Assembly: GCA_030431525.1 (NCBI GenBank)
Contig: JAUIJC010000021.1
Span: forward strand, 29,563-93,562
Reading direction: 5' to 3'
Length of the DNA: 64,000 bases
Source of the DNA: Bacteroidia bacterium
GTDB taxonomy: Bacteria > Bacteroidota > Bacteroidia > Cytophagales > JAAEPT01
Shown: positions 50,177 through 59,059 of the stretch, piece by piece
How positions within the stretch are numbered: position 1 is the stretch's first letter
Layout: every line of letters begins with the position of its first letter
Notes under the pieces: model-generated
Databases searched by the model: none
Seen by the model: only the letters and a program-made list of their open reading frames with translations
Told to the model about the DNA's origin: nothing
Program-made: the position numbers and the translations under genes

Positions 50177-50266
50177 GGTTGGGTTGGTTGGTGTGTGTCT
50201 TTGGTCACTGATTCAAGGCAATTTCACCATGTATCTTGCTCTCAAAGAGATTGATAGAGAAACGTT

Positions 50267-50630
50267 ATGGCTACGATGAAATTGAATGTTGAGGGCTTCA
50301 AACAGGAGGTTTTTGACTATACAAAAGACAAGGAGTGGAATTTCAAAGGTGAGCGCCCGATGGTGATCGATTTCTATGCGGATTGGTGTGGGCCTTGTAA
50401 GATGCTCGCCCCCGTGATGAATGAGTTGTCGGATGAATATGCGGGCAAGGTGGATGTGCGAAAGGTGGATACGGACCGGGAAAACGAGCTGGCCCAAATT
50501 TTTTGGGGTCCGAAGTATTCCCTCGCTTTTGTTCATTCCCAAATCGGGAAAGTCTCAAATGGTCAACGGCGCCCTCCCAAAAAAAGTTCTAAAGGAGATT
50601 ATCCACCGTGAGTTGATGGATGAATCCTAA
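50267..50630 (+). pseudogene. trxA: Frameshifted thioredoxin
   Basis: The first frame (from ATG 50267) carries WCGPC (residues 40-44) in VIDFYADWCGPCKML and normal thioredoxin sequence up to ENELAQIF. The second half, GVRSIPSLLFIPKSGKSQMV with the cis-Pro, ending KEIIHRELMDES, is in the +1 frame and ends at TAA 50630. The break is at a run of six T at 50499-50504; five T would restore one 120-residue reading frame. As given, the gene encodes a protein lacking the cis-Pro loop. Error, slippage or real decay cannot be separated here. Confidence 0.9.
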
Positions 50631-50777
50631 ATTTCAGTGTATAAAACGCTGATTATGATTGACGAGAAAACGCTGATAAATAGGGTGGTGAACTGATGGA
50701 AGGGCTTAGGTGGCAAAGGTCGCTGATGCCGTTCCATTCAGTTTTTGACTTCCTCCCAAAAATTGGAATATTGAGAA

Positions 50778-51053
50778 ATGAAAAAAGAACTGATTGTCAG
50801 GGATTGGCTGGCCATCGAACGCACAAAAATGGCTAACGAACGCACTTTTTTGGCCTATGAGCGCACAGCTTTGGTGCTGTTAGGAACAGGGCTGGCCTTG
50901 GTTCGCATCCACTTTTTCGAAAATCTTGAGGTCTTGGGATACATCCTTATGGCCCTTGCGCCATTGGTTGCTATTTGGGGCGTAGTCCGCTTTTGGAAAG
51001 CAAAGAAGGGAATCAAGAAATATTACGAATCGGAGAATAATGAAGAATCCTAG
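50778..51053 (+). CDS. DUF202 (YidH-like) membrane protein
   Basis: The 91-residue protein has the DUF202 signature RTKMANERTFLAYERTALVLLG and a following helix (YILMALAPLVAIWGVVRFW). It is a two- or three-helix inner-membrane protein of unknown role. It lies 147 nt after the broken thioredoxin gene. Confidence 0.82.
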   Translation: MKKELIVRDWLAIERTKMANERTFLAYERTALVLLGTGLALVRIHFFENLEVLGYILMALAPLVAIWGVVRFWKAKKGIKKYYESENNEES

Positions 51054-51104
51054 GGGCTGGAGTAGCGCCGAGGATTTTTTGGGAAGCGATTTAGTGTGTC
51101 TTGT

Positions 51105-52193
51105 TTAAGGTTTCAGATTTTTCCTCCTCACCTTATTCAAATAATCCCGCACCGGCATATCGAAGAACTTCATCACCAGCCAAGCAAAAATCACCATGGC
51201 TACCATGCCGATAATAATAATCCAAGTCAGTGATGCTTTCGAAGGGTGTTGCGTGGTGTAATAGTTTCCGTACCACCACATGCCGGCGTAATGCGTCATA
51301 TAAAGCGGGTAGGAGATGTTGCCCAGAAAGACACACGCCTTTTTCAGTGATTCAGACAAATCGGAGCCAGCACCGAGCGCCACCAACAGCGGAAAGTAGA
51401 ACAGTACAACAAGCGACTCGGCCAACCAGTTTTTGGGAAACCAAGGCATCATAAAGGCCGCCGTCAGCAAGATGGACAGCACTAAAAATCCCAATCCGTT
51501 TTTGATGATCCAGTCGGAGCGGTAAATAAGCAGTCCGGCCAGAAAGGAGTAGCTCATGCGAATGCCGCCGTCCAAAAAGGTGGCGTCATTCCAGCCACCC
51601 AAGAGGTTGCCCGCACGGTGGCTCGCCCATAGGATGGCCCCAGCAGCCGGAATGAGCAATATCCACAGCGCTTTGCGGGATAGCCGAACGAGAATAAAGG
51701 CGTATAGGAGGTTGGCGACATATTCCCAGAACAGGGACCAAGAAGGAGCGTTCAGACCAAAGAGGTTGAAACCCCGTTCTTTCATGATAGGCAGCGGAAT
51801 CATCAATGCCGAGCACAGGAAAATCAAGGCGAGTTTTCCCAACGAATAGCCCTCAGCCTGATTGACAAATGGGTCGGCCAACAGTCCAATTATACCGATG
51901 ACTGTTCCGGCGATAACCAAGGGGTGCAAGCGGATCAGCCGTGAGATGAAAAATTCCCGAAGCCCCATTTTCTCCAATCGGTTGTCGTAAGCGTAGGCGA
52001 TTACAAATCCCGAAAGGCAGAAGAAGAAATCAACGGCCAGAAACCCGTGCCCAATAAAGTTCTTGGAGCCATCCGGATAAATCCATTCCATAAAATGGAA
52101 CAGCACCACGCCTAATGCGGCGATTCCCCGCAATCCGTCCAATACATGAAAATGCTGTTTGCTCTGCAGAACTGCGGCTGAAGATTGTTTCAT
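51105..52193 (-). CDS. Acyltransferase family 3 membrane protein
   Basis: The 362-residue protein has ten predicted helices. Near the N-terminus VLDGLRGIAALGVVLFHFME holds the conserved His of OafA-type acyltransferases, with FFCLSGFVIAYAYD in the second helix. The family O-acylates surface sugars or lipids. The substrate is unknown; no polysaccharide genes are adjacent. Confidence 0.82.
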   Translation of the reverse strand: MKQSSAAVLQSKQHFHVLDGLRGIAALGVVLFHFMEWIYPDGSKNFIGHGFLAVDFFFCLSGFVIAYAYDNRLEKMGLREFFISRLIRLHPLVIAGTVIGIIGLLADPFVNQAEGYSLGKLALIFLCSALMIPLPIMKERGFNLFGLNAPSWSLFWEYVANLLYAFILVRLSRKALWILLIPAAGAILWASHRAGNLLGGWNDATFLDGGIRMSYSFLAGLLIYRSDWIIKNGLGFLVLSILLTAAFMMPWFPKNWLAESLVVLFYFPLLVALGAGSDLSESLKKACVFLGNISYPLYMTHYAGMWWYGNYYTTQHPSKASLTWIIIIGMVAMVIFAWLVMKFFDMPVRDYLNKVRRKNLKP

Positions 52194-52353
52194 ACACCTA
52201 AATCGACCCCTCTGATTGTTTAGAAAGCGTAAGAACGCTAAAGGCTTAATATAAGGAAGGGAGGAGGATAATGGTTCGGATTAGCCCTAGGAATCAATCA
52301 AGCTGCTTTTTGATAATGGCTTTTCCTGATGGGAGGATGAGGGTATCTTTATG

Positions 52354-52408
52354 AGGACATTGAAAACGATATAGACGGTTTCGGACGCTTTTCAAAAGCG
52401 CCTGAGTT
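52354..52408 (+). repeat. 60-bp repeat, family III, copy 2
   Basis: aggacattgaaaacgatata and gacggtttcggacgcttttc; a match to 38986-39048 and 53568-53627. It ends about 13 nt before the methyltransferase ATG. Confidence 0.72.
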
Positions 52409-52421
52409 GTAAGAACAGCTT

Positions 52422-53045
52422 ATGAAGTGGTACGATATATTCTCAAATTTTTATGACTCCTCGCTGGAGAAGTTGTATGCCGAAAGCAGAAAAAGAGCGG
52501 TTGAGTTATTAGCGCTGGAAGATGGACAGACGGTGTTGGATGTTGCTTGTGGGACAGGCGCAAACTTTAAGCATATTCAAGCACTCAATCTTGATATTCA
52601 CATCTATGGCACTGACTTCTCAGAGGGGATGCTTAGAAGGGGAAAGGATATGATTGAAAAGAATAATTGGAAGAACATCACCCTTTTTCAGGCTGATGCA
52701 CGAGAATTGACACCGGACTTTGTAAGTCAAAAAATTAAGTCGGAGCCGTGTTTTGATAGGATTATTTGTGTGCTCGGATTATCGGTGATTCCTGATTGGG
52801 AGGTTGTGTTAGATAGGATGTTTGATTTGTTGAAGGATGACGGGAAGATTGTGATTGTAGATGTGTTTGCTGAAAAAAGGGATTTCAATACGTGGTTGGT
52901 GGAAAAAATTGCCAAAGCTGATTTGAACAGGGAAATATGGCAGACGTTTGAAAAACGGACGACGAATTTCCATCATGAGTATTTACCAGTGAAGGAAAGT
53001 AAAGTTGGTGGAAAATTGTTTGTTGCTTCGGGGATGAAGAAGTAG
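52422..53045 (+). CDS. Class I SAM-dependent methyltransferase
   Basis: The 207-residue protein has the SAM-binding motif VLDVACGTGANF (about 38-49), ADARELTPDF (motif II) and RIICVLGLSVIPDW. Overall it resembles the UbiE/PmtA group, which methylates quinones or phospholipids. It is a single gene with a repeat directly upstream. Confidence 0.8.
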   Translation: MKWYDIFSNFYDSSLEKLYAESRKRAVELLALEDGQTVLDVACGTGANFKHIQALNLDIHIYGTDFSEGMLRRGKDMIEKNNWKNITLFQADARELTPDFVSQKIKSEPCFDRIICVLGLSVIPDWEVVLDRMFDLLKDDGKIVIVDVFAEKRDFNTWLVEKIAKADLNREIWQTFEKRTTNFHHEYLPVKESKVGGKLFVASGMKK

Positions 53046-53105
53046 TCAATACTAGTCCTTTAACGTTACCTACGAGAGTAATCAATCAATATAAAGAAAC
53101 AGCTA

Positions 53106-53459
53106 ATGGGGTTTCTAAGGAGGATGTTTTGTGTAAGTCACCCTGATAATCTTTCCAAAGTTGAATATTGGAGGAAATGGGAGTTCTTTGAACTTATTGA
53201 AGATTTACATTTAGCTGAAAATGTACTTTCCAAGTATAAGGGAGGGTGTTCAGGGGCATTTTTATCAGCTGAGAAATTTCATGAAGAACTCATAGATGCA
53301 ATTGATGATATAGAATTTGGGAATCAAAGTGACCTAACAAGATTTTGGATATGGTTTGCTCCAACTTCAGCATGGGATGATTTTGTTGGTGAAGAAGGGT
53401 TGGATTTAGGGAATAGAATATTTGAACGAGTAGACAAATGGAAACAAGCTAATAGCTAA
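53106..53459 (+). CDS. Hypothetical protein
   Basis: A 117-residue acidic protein with the sequence YKGGCSGAFLSAEKFHEELIDAID and FWIWFAPTSAWDDFVGEEGLD. It resembles small immunity or SMI1-like proteins only in composition. No toxin gene is beside it. AT-rich codon use hints at accessory DNA. Confidence 0.5.
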   Translation: MGFLRRMFCVSHPDNLSKVEYWRKWEFFELIEDLHLAENVLSKYKGGCSGAFLSAEKFHEELIDAIDDIEFGNQSDLTRFWIWFAPTSAWDDFVGEEGLDLGNRIFERVDKWKQANS

Positions 53460-53499
53460 CTCTTCAAGCCCTCATTTAAAGCATGAACAGCCCAGTATT

Positions 53500-53560
53500 C
53501 TCGAGCGCGTTTTCTAACGCGTTCAAAACCGTTATTAGCATTTCCAATGCTTTTGCTAAA
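53500..53560. repeat. Two-hairpin element
   Basis: gcgcgtt-ttct-aacgcgt and agcatt-tcc-aatgct are adjacent small palindromes; a third REP-like sequence type in this region. Confidence 0.55.
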
Positions 53561-53567
53561 AGGGTTT

Positions 53568-53627
53568 AGGACATTGAAAATGTTCTGGACGGTTTCGGTC
53601 GCTTTTCAAAAGCGCCCGAGTAATAAC
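53568..53627 (+). repeat. 60-bp repeat, family III, copy 3
   Basis: aggacattgaaaatgttctg followed by gacggtttcggtcgcttttc and gcgcccgagtaataac. It ends 4 nt before the start of the next gene. Confidence 0.75.
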
Positions 53628-53631
53628 AGAT

Positions 53632-53988
53632 ATGATTGATTTTAACTCTAAAATTGAGATTGAAGATGTTTTGGCTTGGATGGATGGCGGGTCAATCACA
53701 TTAAAATGTAAAAACGAACTCGGCCAAGAATTCGAAATTGAGTTTGTTCAAAATGTGATTTGGGAAGTGAGTGAATTGCAAAATATCCCAGGTCGAATTT
53801 ATCTGAATGGAGAGTTGATTCTACAGAGGTCTCAACTTGAATCTGATATTATCCTTTCACTAAGTAAATCCCACGTCAAGTCAAGTGATCCTTTTGATAA
53901 ACAGATGATTGATGAGCGATTGGAGTATGTGAAGTCTGAGGAATATTTGACTGATCAATCCAAGATTGTGAAGTTGGATGGAAAGTGA
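53632..53988 (+). CDS. Hypothetical acidic protein
   Basis: A 118-residue protein with MIDFNSKIEIEDVLAWMDGG at the start. It is AT-rich and acidic with no recognised motif. A repeat copy lies just upstream and an unusual hairpin cluster just downstream, so it may be part of mobile DNA. Confidence 0.45.
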   Translation: MIDFNSKIEIEDVLAWMDGGSITLKCKNELGQEFEIEFVQNVIWEVSELQNIPGRIYLNGELILQRSQLESDIILSLSKSHVKSSDPFDKQMIDERLEYVKSEEYLTDQSKIVKLDGK

Positions 53989-54004
53989 AAAGTCATTTTT
54001 CTCA

Positions 54005-54068
54005 TGGCTAGTGCGGGAGTTCAGCGTAGCGCTCCCGTGCTTGTTAACCTTTGAGGTCTTCTGACCTC
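54005..54068 (+). repeat. Divergent REP-like element G
   Basis: gcgggag/ctcccgtgc arms share the ttcagcgtagcgct core with REP A-F, and the second hairpin is gaggtc-ttct-gacctc. A subfamily relative of the RAYT-associated REP. Confidence 0.7.
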
Positions 54069-54148
54069 TCCGAAATAGTGTAAGACTTGGGAGGGGCAAC
54101 ATGTTCTTCACCTTGGTTGACGGCCATGGGGAGGAATATGATGTTTTG

Positions 54149-54226
54149 GCAAAGGCCTAAAGACCTTTGCTGTGGAGAACCGCCCTTACAGGGCTATCAC
54201 ATCATAGCATGAAAGGGCGGTTCTTC
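54149..54226. repeat. Two-hairpin repeat, family II, copy 3 (inverted), plus a second stem
   Basis: gcaaaggcctaaagacctttg and gcccttacagggc, read in the opposite sense to copies 1 and 2, are followed by gaaagggcggttctt pairing with agaaccgccctta. Confidence 0.7.
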
Positions 54227-54273
54227 ATAGCGATGGATTTCAATCCATCGACCCGAAATGGATGTAAGGCAAA

Positions 54274-55080
54274 TCAAAACCGAATTGTCACCGGAATCTG
54301 CTGTGGCTGAATAATAGGCCTGCCCAGCAGACTACGCGCAGGCGTCCATTTGATGGAGCGGATGACACGGAAAATTTCCTTGTCCAATGAGGTGCTCAAC
54401 GAGCCACGGAAAGGCTTGACGTTCTTGACCGAGCCATCGGGATACACCTCGAAATAGACAAACATGGTTCCTGAAGTGGCGTTCTTGATATCCTCCTCTG
54501 GAATGTTGAGGTTTTTCACCACATAATCCTGAAGGCTCATGCCGTTGATTTTGGGCACGGCGCGCACGTCTGGGTTCATGTCCAAGACAGGCTCTTCCAC
54601 CACGGGCTCTGGGTCCGGCTCAGGTTCCTCGAAGTCGAAGCCACCTTCAATGGGTTCCTCCTCAAATTCAAGGTCATCGTCATCCACTTCCTCCTCGGTC
54701 ACTTTCAGCACGATTTCCTTCTTCTTTTCAGGTTCCGGCTCGGGCTCTTTTTCCTCCTCAAAATTGTACTCTTGGATGTCGATGATTTCTGGGACAAAAG
54801 CCTTTTCTGGGCTTATGGCCAATTGTTCTTGTTCCTTGGTGGTTTTCCATTGCACCATGGCGCTGACGCAAACGATAGCCAAAAAAATGGCCACAGAGAG
54901 CCGAAGGCTTCGGTTGCGATGGATGTCCGTCTCAGGGTTTTGTTTGAGCAAAGCCCTGTCAAAGTCCGACAGGGCAAGCTCTTGGCTGGACGGGGAAAAC
55001 TGTTTAGAAGTGATTCTGAAGACTACGCAAGCGATAACGGTTGCCAAAATCAGAATCAGAAAAGGGATAATCAGTTGCAT
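54274..55080 (-). CDS. tonB: TonB-like energy transducer
   Basis: The 268-residue protein has one N-terminal helix (LIIPFLILILATVIACVVF), a second near 45-60 (SVAIFLAIVCVSAMVQW), a Pro/Glu-rich spacer (EPEPEPEKKKEI and following) and a C-terminal TonB domain. The C-terminus contains MFVYFEVYPDGSVKNVKPFRG and SIKWTPARSLLGRPI. TonB transfers energy from ExbBD to outer-membrane receptors. Its start overlaps the FAD oxidoreductase stop by 10 nt, so it is in the phosphonate operon. Confidence 0.9.
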   Translation of the reverse strand: MQLIIPFLILILATVIACVVFRITSKQFSPSSQELALSDFDRALLKQNPETDIHRNRSLRLSVAIFLAIVCVSAMVQWKTTKEQEQLAISPEKAFVPEIIDIQEYNFEEEKEPEPEPEKKKEIVLKVTEEEVDDDDLEFEEEPIEGGFDFEEPEPDPEPVVEEPVLDMNPDVRAVPKINGMSLQDYVVKNLNIPEEDIKNATSGTMFVYFEVYPDGSVKNVKPFRGSLSTSLDKEIFRVIRSIKWTPARSLLGRPIIQPQQIPVTIRF

Positions 55081-56252
55081 ATGCTATCGGTTTCCTCTGG
55101 AAGGTTTTTCCAGCGTTTTTCAATGTTATGGTGCGCAAAGCCACAGGCCGTGGTCATACCCTTGCCACCAATGCCGTTCACCACTTGGATGCGCTCGTCG
55201 ATGTCCTCGATGAAAATGGACTTGCTGGCGGACTCGGCATAGTAGCCGTTCCAGCGGTATTGGATGCGCCAGTCGTCCAAGTCCATCACCTTTTTGCACT
55301 CGTCAACCATGCCTTGGATAATGGTTTCGTCGCTGTCGATGCTGAGGCGCTCGGCCTGATGGGCGGGTACGTATTCGTGGGAATCACCCAAAATCACGGA
55401 GCCGTCAATGGCCTGTTTGAACAGGATGTTGTACTCGAATTTGTTCGAAAGTTCGTCTTGGATGGGAGGCAAATCCTTAAAGGATGGGCTGTCCTTGAAC
55501 ACCCCGTAGCGACGAATGCTGTGTCCCGTTAGGATGGAGCCATGAAGCACAGTTTTCTGCTGTGGATAAGTGCTCATCATGTGGAGCTTGCATACCATCA
55601 AATCGCTCTCTGCATACACCTTCGGGTAAAGGGTGCGGAAATCGGCGCCACTGCAGACGATGGCAAAGTCAGCAGAGAAGGTATTGCCCCAAGAGTCAGT
55701 GGCCTGACAGCGGTCGCCGATGGTTTCCAGTTCGATGATGGGCGTGTTCGGACGATAATGGAAATGCTCGTACTTCTGTTGCATGAACTCGATGATGCGG
55801 TAAATCATCGTGCGTGGCTCGGCCGTCACTTCCTCAGGGAAATGGAGGGCGCCGAAATTGTAGCCGTCCTTGAGGTGCGGAAACCGGAGTTTTGCCAGCT
55901 CAGGCGTGAGCAATTGACAAGGGTAGTCAATGGATTGGTAGTATTCGTGCGTTTCGCAAAGCACCTGAAAATCCTCAGGGCAGGAGGCGAAATAGGTGGC
56001 GCCATTCTGGCGAATGCCGATGTTGGTTTGCGCCTGAATCTCCTTATAAGTCTGAAGCGTTTTACGGCCGAACTCGTGCCAGATGCCACGGCTCATGCCC
56101 GAAGGAATCACCTGCCCAAAATTGCGGATGGTGGCCATGCTTGGGCGTTCGTCCCTTTCAGTCAGCAATACTTTTTTCCCTTGTTCAAGGGCCCAATAGG
56201 CGTGGAAAGTCCCAAGGATACCACCGCCTACAACAATCAAGTCGTAGTTCAT
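55071..56252 (-). CDS. TIGR03364-like FAD-dependent oxidoreductase
   Basis: A 393-residue DAO-type oxidoreductase: DLIVVGGGILGTFHAYWA (FAD loop) at the start, RNFGQVIPSGM, and near the C-terminus NGIGGKGMTTACGFAH. TIGR03364-type proteins occur with phosphonate hydrolases and oxidise amino-phosphonate-like compounds. Its ATG overlaps the MFS stop by 4 nt and its 3' end overlaps tonB, so the three genes are one operon. Confidence 0.85.
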   Translation of the reverse strand: MNYDLIVVGGGILGTFHAYWALEQGKKVLLTERDERPSMATIRNFGQVIPSGMSRGIWHEFGRKTLQTYKEIQAQTNIGIRQNGATYFASCPEDFQVLCETHEYYQSIDYPCQLLTPELAKLRFPHLKDGYNFGALHFPEEVTAEPRTMIYRIIEFMQQKYEHFHYRPNTPIIELETIGDRCQATDSWGNTFSADFAIVCSGADFRTLYPKVYAESDLMVCKLHMMSTYPQQKTVLHGSILTGHSIRRYGVFKDSPSFKDLPPIQDELSNKFEYNILFKQAIDGSVILGDSHEYVPAHQAERLSIDSDETIIQGMVDECKKVMDLDDWRIQYRWNGYYAESASKSIFIEDIDERIQVVNGIGGKGMTTACGFAHHNIEKRWKNLPEETDSICN

Positions 56253-57538
56253 TTGAAAGAAAATTTTGAGGGAATAGCAGTTTTAGATTTCGCAAAGAAG
56301 TAGGTGCCTGCACCAATCATCAGGAGCATTCCTGTGACGCTGGTGTAAAGGCTGATTTGCTTAAAGGCAGGCAGGTAGGCGATTTGTAAAGGCATCAATT
56401 CTTTGCCAATCATCACCGCTACGCTACCCAGATAGCCTGTGGAGTCGGAGAGATACATTAGAAACCCAACATTTCCCGCCCAGCGGAAATAGGCAAATAG
56501 GCGTTCGTAAAGCACGATTTGGAAGGGGATGGCGCCCAAGTAGATGCCGATGCCCAGCACTGTCATCCATGTTTCTGTCGAAATGCCTTTTTGTTGATAG
56601 AGGAGCGTGGAGCCACCCAATACCACAAAGCCGATGAAAATGCTGGTCCAACAAAGCATCAATCCTTTTTGGTGGTCTTTGATGAGGACCAAAAAACCGA
56701 CGGATACCGTGGAGCAGAGCGCAATGATGAACTCCGTTTTGAAGAACACGCTGAGGTCGTGGGATTTGCCGGTTTCGTTCCAGATTTCCACCATGAAATT
56801 GTCCCTGAAATCGCGACAAATGGTGAGCAGGGTGTAGGCCAATACAAATCCGAGAATGCCCAAACCGTATTGCTGAAGGAGTGTTTTTCGGTCCTCGGGA
56901 GTCATTGCCTCCCGCTCGGAGCGTTCTTCCAAATCCTTCTCAGAGGGCTTTGGAATCATCGTCAGCATCCAAACAAAAAACAGGACCAGAGGAATGAACA
57001 GTGCACCTGTGGTGAAGGGCATCCAGAAATCGCTGATGCCGACTTTTTCAATAAGCGTTCTTCCAATGGTTTTTAAGGTGCCGGAGGAAACAATGGCGCT
57101 GGTGGCCAAACCAACAGACAGTAATTCTGTGAGGCGTCTACCTTCTAAAAAGCTGAACACCAGTCCCCAGACCATGCCCAGTGGCAAACCATTGATAAAT
57201 AGGAATATGAAGTTATAAGGGTGGGGCACCAGTCCGAAAAAGAAAAGCGCCAGCTCGGCGATGAGGATAAAGCCAATAATCATCAAGGCGCGTTTCCGCT
57301 TGTCCAGTTCCGAAATGACTTTTACCCCGATAAATTTCGAGGCCATATAGCCCAGTACCTGTGTGATGACCAGCACTGTTTTGTAATCCATTCCCCACAG
57401 GCTGAGTCCTTCGTAGGTGCCTGCGTTGAAAGGCTTGCGGAAGGCATACATGCAGAAGTATGTCCCGAAGGCCGAAACAAGGCACCATAGGATAAGGAGT
57501 ATGGCGTTTCGTTCGAGAAGGCGCTTGAGTGGTGTCAT
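56249..57538 (-). CDS. DUF5690-type MFS transporter
   Basis: The 429-residue, 12-helix protein starts with MTPLKRLLERNAILLILWCL. FGTYFCMYAFRKPFNAGTYE resembles phosphate/phosphoester antiporters of the OPA group. TIGR03364-type oxidoreductase and PhnX-like hydrolase genes surround it, so it probably imports a small phosphonate. It is the first gene of the minus-strand operon, with the divergent hydrolase gene across a 170-nt gap. Confidence 0.8.
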   Translation of the reverse strand: MTPLKRLLERNAILLILWCLVSAFGTYFCMYAFRKPFNAGTYEGLSLWGMDYKTVLVITQVLGYMASKFIGVKVISELDKRKRALMIIGFILIAELALFFFGLVPHPYNFIFLFINGLPLGMVWGLVFSFLEGRRLTELLSVGLATSAIVSSGTLKTIGRTLIEKVGISDFWMPFTTGALFIPLVLFFVWMLTMIPKPSEKDLEERSEREAMTPEDRKTLLQQYGLGILGFVLAYTLLTICRDFRDNFMVEIWNETGKSHDLSVFFKTEFIIALCSTVSVGFLVLIKDHQKGLMLCWTSIFIGFVVLGGSTLLYQQKGISTETWMTVLGIGIYLGAIPFQIVLYERLFAYFRWAGNVGFLMYLSDSTGYLGSVAVMIGKELMPLQIAYLPAFKQISLYTSVTGMLLMIGAGTYFFAKSKTAIPSKFSFK

Positions 57539-57708
57539 TGTTACAAATAGTAAATATCTATTTGCGAAATAAGCACCTAATTGTTACGTGTGTGTATCCG
57601 TTGTGTTTTATTAAGGTCAAATAATGAGATTTTTAGCTCAAATTTGTTTTTGTTTGCTGTGATGTGATAGTTTTACAAATATTCAAACAAACTATATTGT
57701 TTACAGCA

Positions 57709-58392
57709 ATGAATGAGCAAAAGATTGAGCTTGCCGTTTTTGATATGGCTGGCACTACCGTCCTTGATGAGCGCGTTGTTGAGGGCGCCATGGAGCAGGT
57801 GATTGCCGAAATGGGTTTAGAGGTGGATAGCGCGTGGGTGACCGCTGTGCAGGGGCAGTCAAAGATTGAGGTGTTCCGCAAGTTGTGGATTGAGAAGGCG
57901 GGTTATCGTGATGATGATTTGGAGGAAAGAATTTCCACTTCTTATGACCGTTTCCGCGAGGTGTTGGAAGAGCGTTATATGAAAGATGAAATCTTGCCGA
58001 CTGTGGGGTGTCTGGAAATGTTTGAGGAGCTGAGAAAAAAGGGGGTGAAAATCGCCTTGAACACGGGCTTCTACCGCAAGGTCACCGACATTATTCTTGA
58101 CCGCTTGGGTTGGGTGAAAGAAGGTGTGGTGGATGCGACTGTTTCCAGCGATGAGGTCAATGCGGGCCGTCCGCATGCCGATATGATTCTTGAGGCAATG
58201 GCCCGTGTCGGAGTGAAAAATATTGACAAGGTTCTTTGTGTGGGGGATACCCCAAGTGACATCGGAGCTGGTCGTTCGGCGGGTTGCCTTAGCTTGGTAG
58301 TGACCAATGGCACGCATACCCGCGAACAGCTTGAAGCGCACAAACCTGACGCCTTGCTGAGCACTGTGAAGGAGGTTTTGAATTACGTCTAA
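57709..58392 (+). CDS. Phosphonatase-like HAD hydrolase (TIGR03351 type)
   Basis: A 227-residue HAD protein from ATG 57709. The nucleophile motif FDMAGTTV (Asp12, Ala14) has the DxAGT form of phosphonoacetaldehyde hydrolase. Lys52 in GQSKIEVF fits the cap lysine that forms a Schiff base. Arg in NAGRPHADM replaces the usual HAD lysine. The substrate is therefore probably a 2-oxoethyl phosphonate. The oxidoreductase and transporter genes are divergent from it. Confidence 0.88.
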   Translation: MNEQKIELAVFDMAGTTVLDERVVEGAMEQVIAEMGLEVDSAWVTAVQGQSKIEVFRKLWIEKAGYRDDDLEERISTSYDRFREVLEERYMKDEILPTVGCLEMFEELRKKGVKIALNTGFYRKVTDIILDRLGWVKEGVVDATVSSDEVNAGRPHADMILEAMARVGVKNIDKVLCVGDTPSDIGAGRSAGCLSLVVTNGTHTREQLEAHKPDALLSTVKEVLNYV

Positions 58393-58417
58393 AAGGCTGG
58401 AAGCATAAAGGGACTTG

Positions 58418-58478
58418 GACGCCCAAAGGCTTTTAACAATCAACAGGAAGCGGTTTTTGGCCTTTGGGTGTTCGCCCT
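58418..58478. terminator. Possible terminator between convergent genes
   Basis: acgcccaaaggc pairs with gcctttgggtgt across a long loop, then a T-rich tail. It is weak. Confidence 0.4.
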
Positions 58479-58480
58479 TT

Positions 58481-59059
58481 TTAGCTTTTGTCCTTGAAGT
58501 AGTAATTCTTAATCATCACTGCCTCAGTGTCCGTGTCGTTTTGAACGGAGTGCGGAATGTTGCCGTCGAAAAATAGGCAGTCGCCAGCCTTGAGGTGGAT
58601 GGTTTCTTGGTCGATGCCGTAAAGCACTTCTCCGCTGATCATGTGAAGAAATTCCGTTGCTTCGGTGGAGATGGCTGGGCGCAAGGTATTGGCTGGAATC
58701 CGAACAATATAGGTGCTCAGGTTAATGCCCTGAATCGGCTCATTGATGACTGGAAAATAGCTAAGACCACGAGAATCCTCTCGAGGCTCTTCTTCCAGTT
58801 CTTCCCCTCTGATGAGGATGTAGGCTTCGGATTTTCCAGTGGAAACGTTTTTGACCAAGTCGCTCATGGAAACTTCCAAGGCGTCTGCGATGGCGTTCAG
58901 GACTGGGAGGGAGGGGATGGTCCGAAAGTTTTCGATTCGGCTTAAAAGGCCTGCCGTGATGTCCGCTTTTTGGGCAACCGTAGCGAGGTTTAATTTTCTT
59001 TCTGTGCGCAACTCTTTAATGCGCTTACCGATTCTGCTCAGTTTCTCTGGCTTGTCCAT
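58481..59059 (-). CDS. XRE-type regulator with cupin domain
   Basis: The 192-residue protein has an N-terminal HTH (LATVAQKADITAGLLSRIEN) and a C-terminal cupin (STEATEFLHMISGEVLYGID, AGDCLFFDGNIPHSVQND). The cupin senses a small ligand. It is convergent with the phosphonatase-like gene and near the divergent promoter, so regulation of the phosphonate locus is likely but not shown. Confidence 0.88.
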   Translation of the reverse strand: MDKPEKLSRIGKRIKELRTERKLNLATVAQKADITAGLLSRIENFRTIPSLPVLNAIADALEVSMSDLVKNVSTGKSEAYILIRGEELEEEPREDSRGLSYFPVINEPIQGINLSTYIVRIPANTLRPAISTEATEFLHMISGEVLYGIDQETIHLKAGDCLFFDGNIPHSVQNDTDTEAVMIKNYYFKDKS

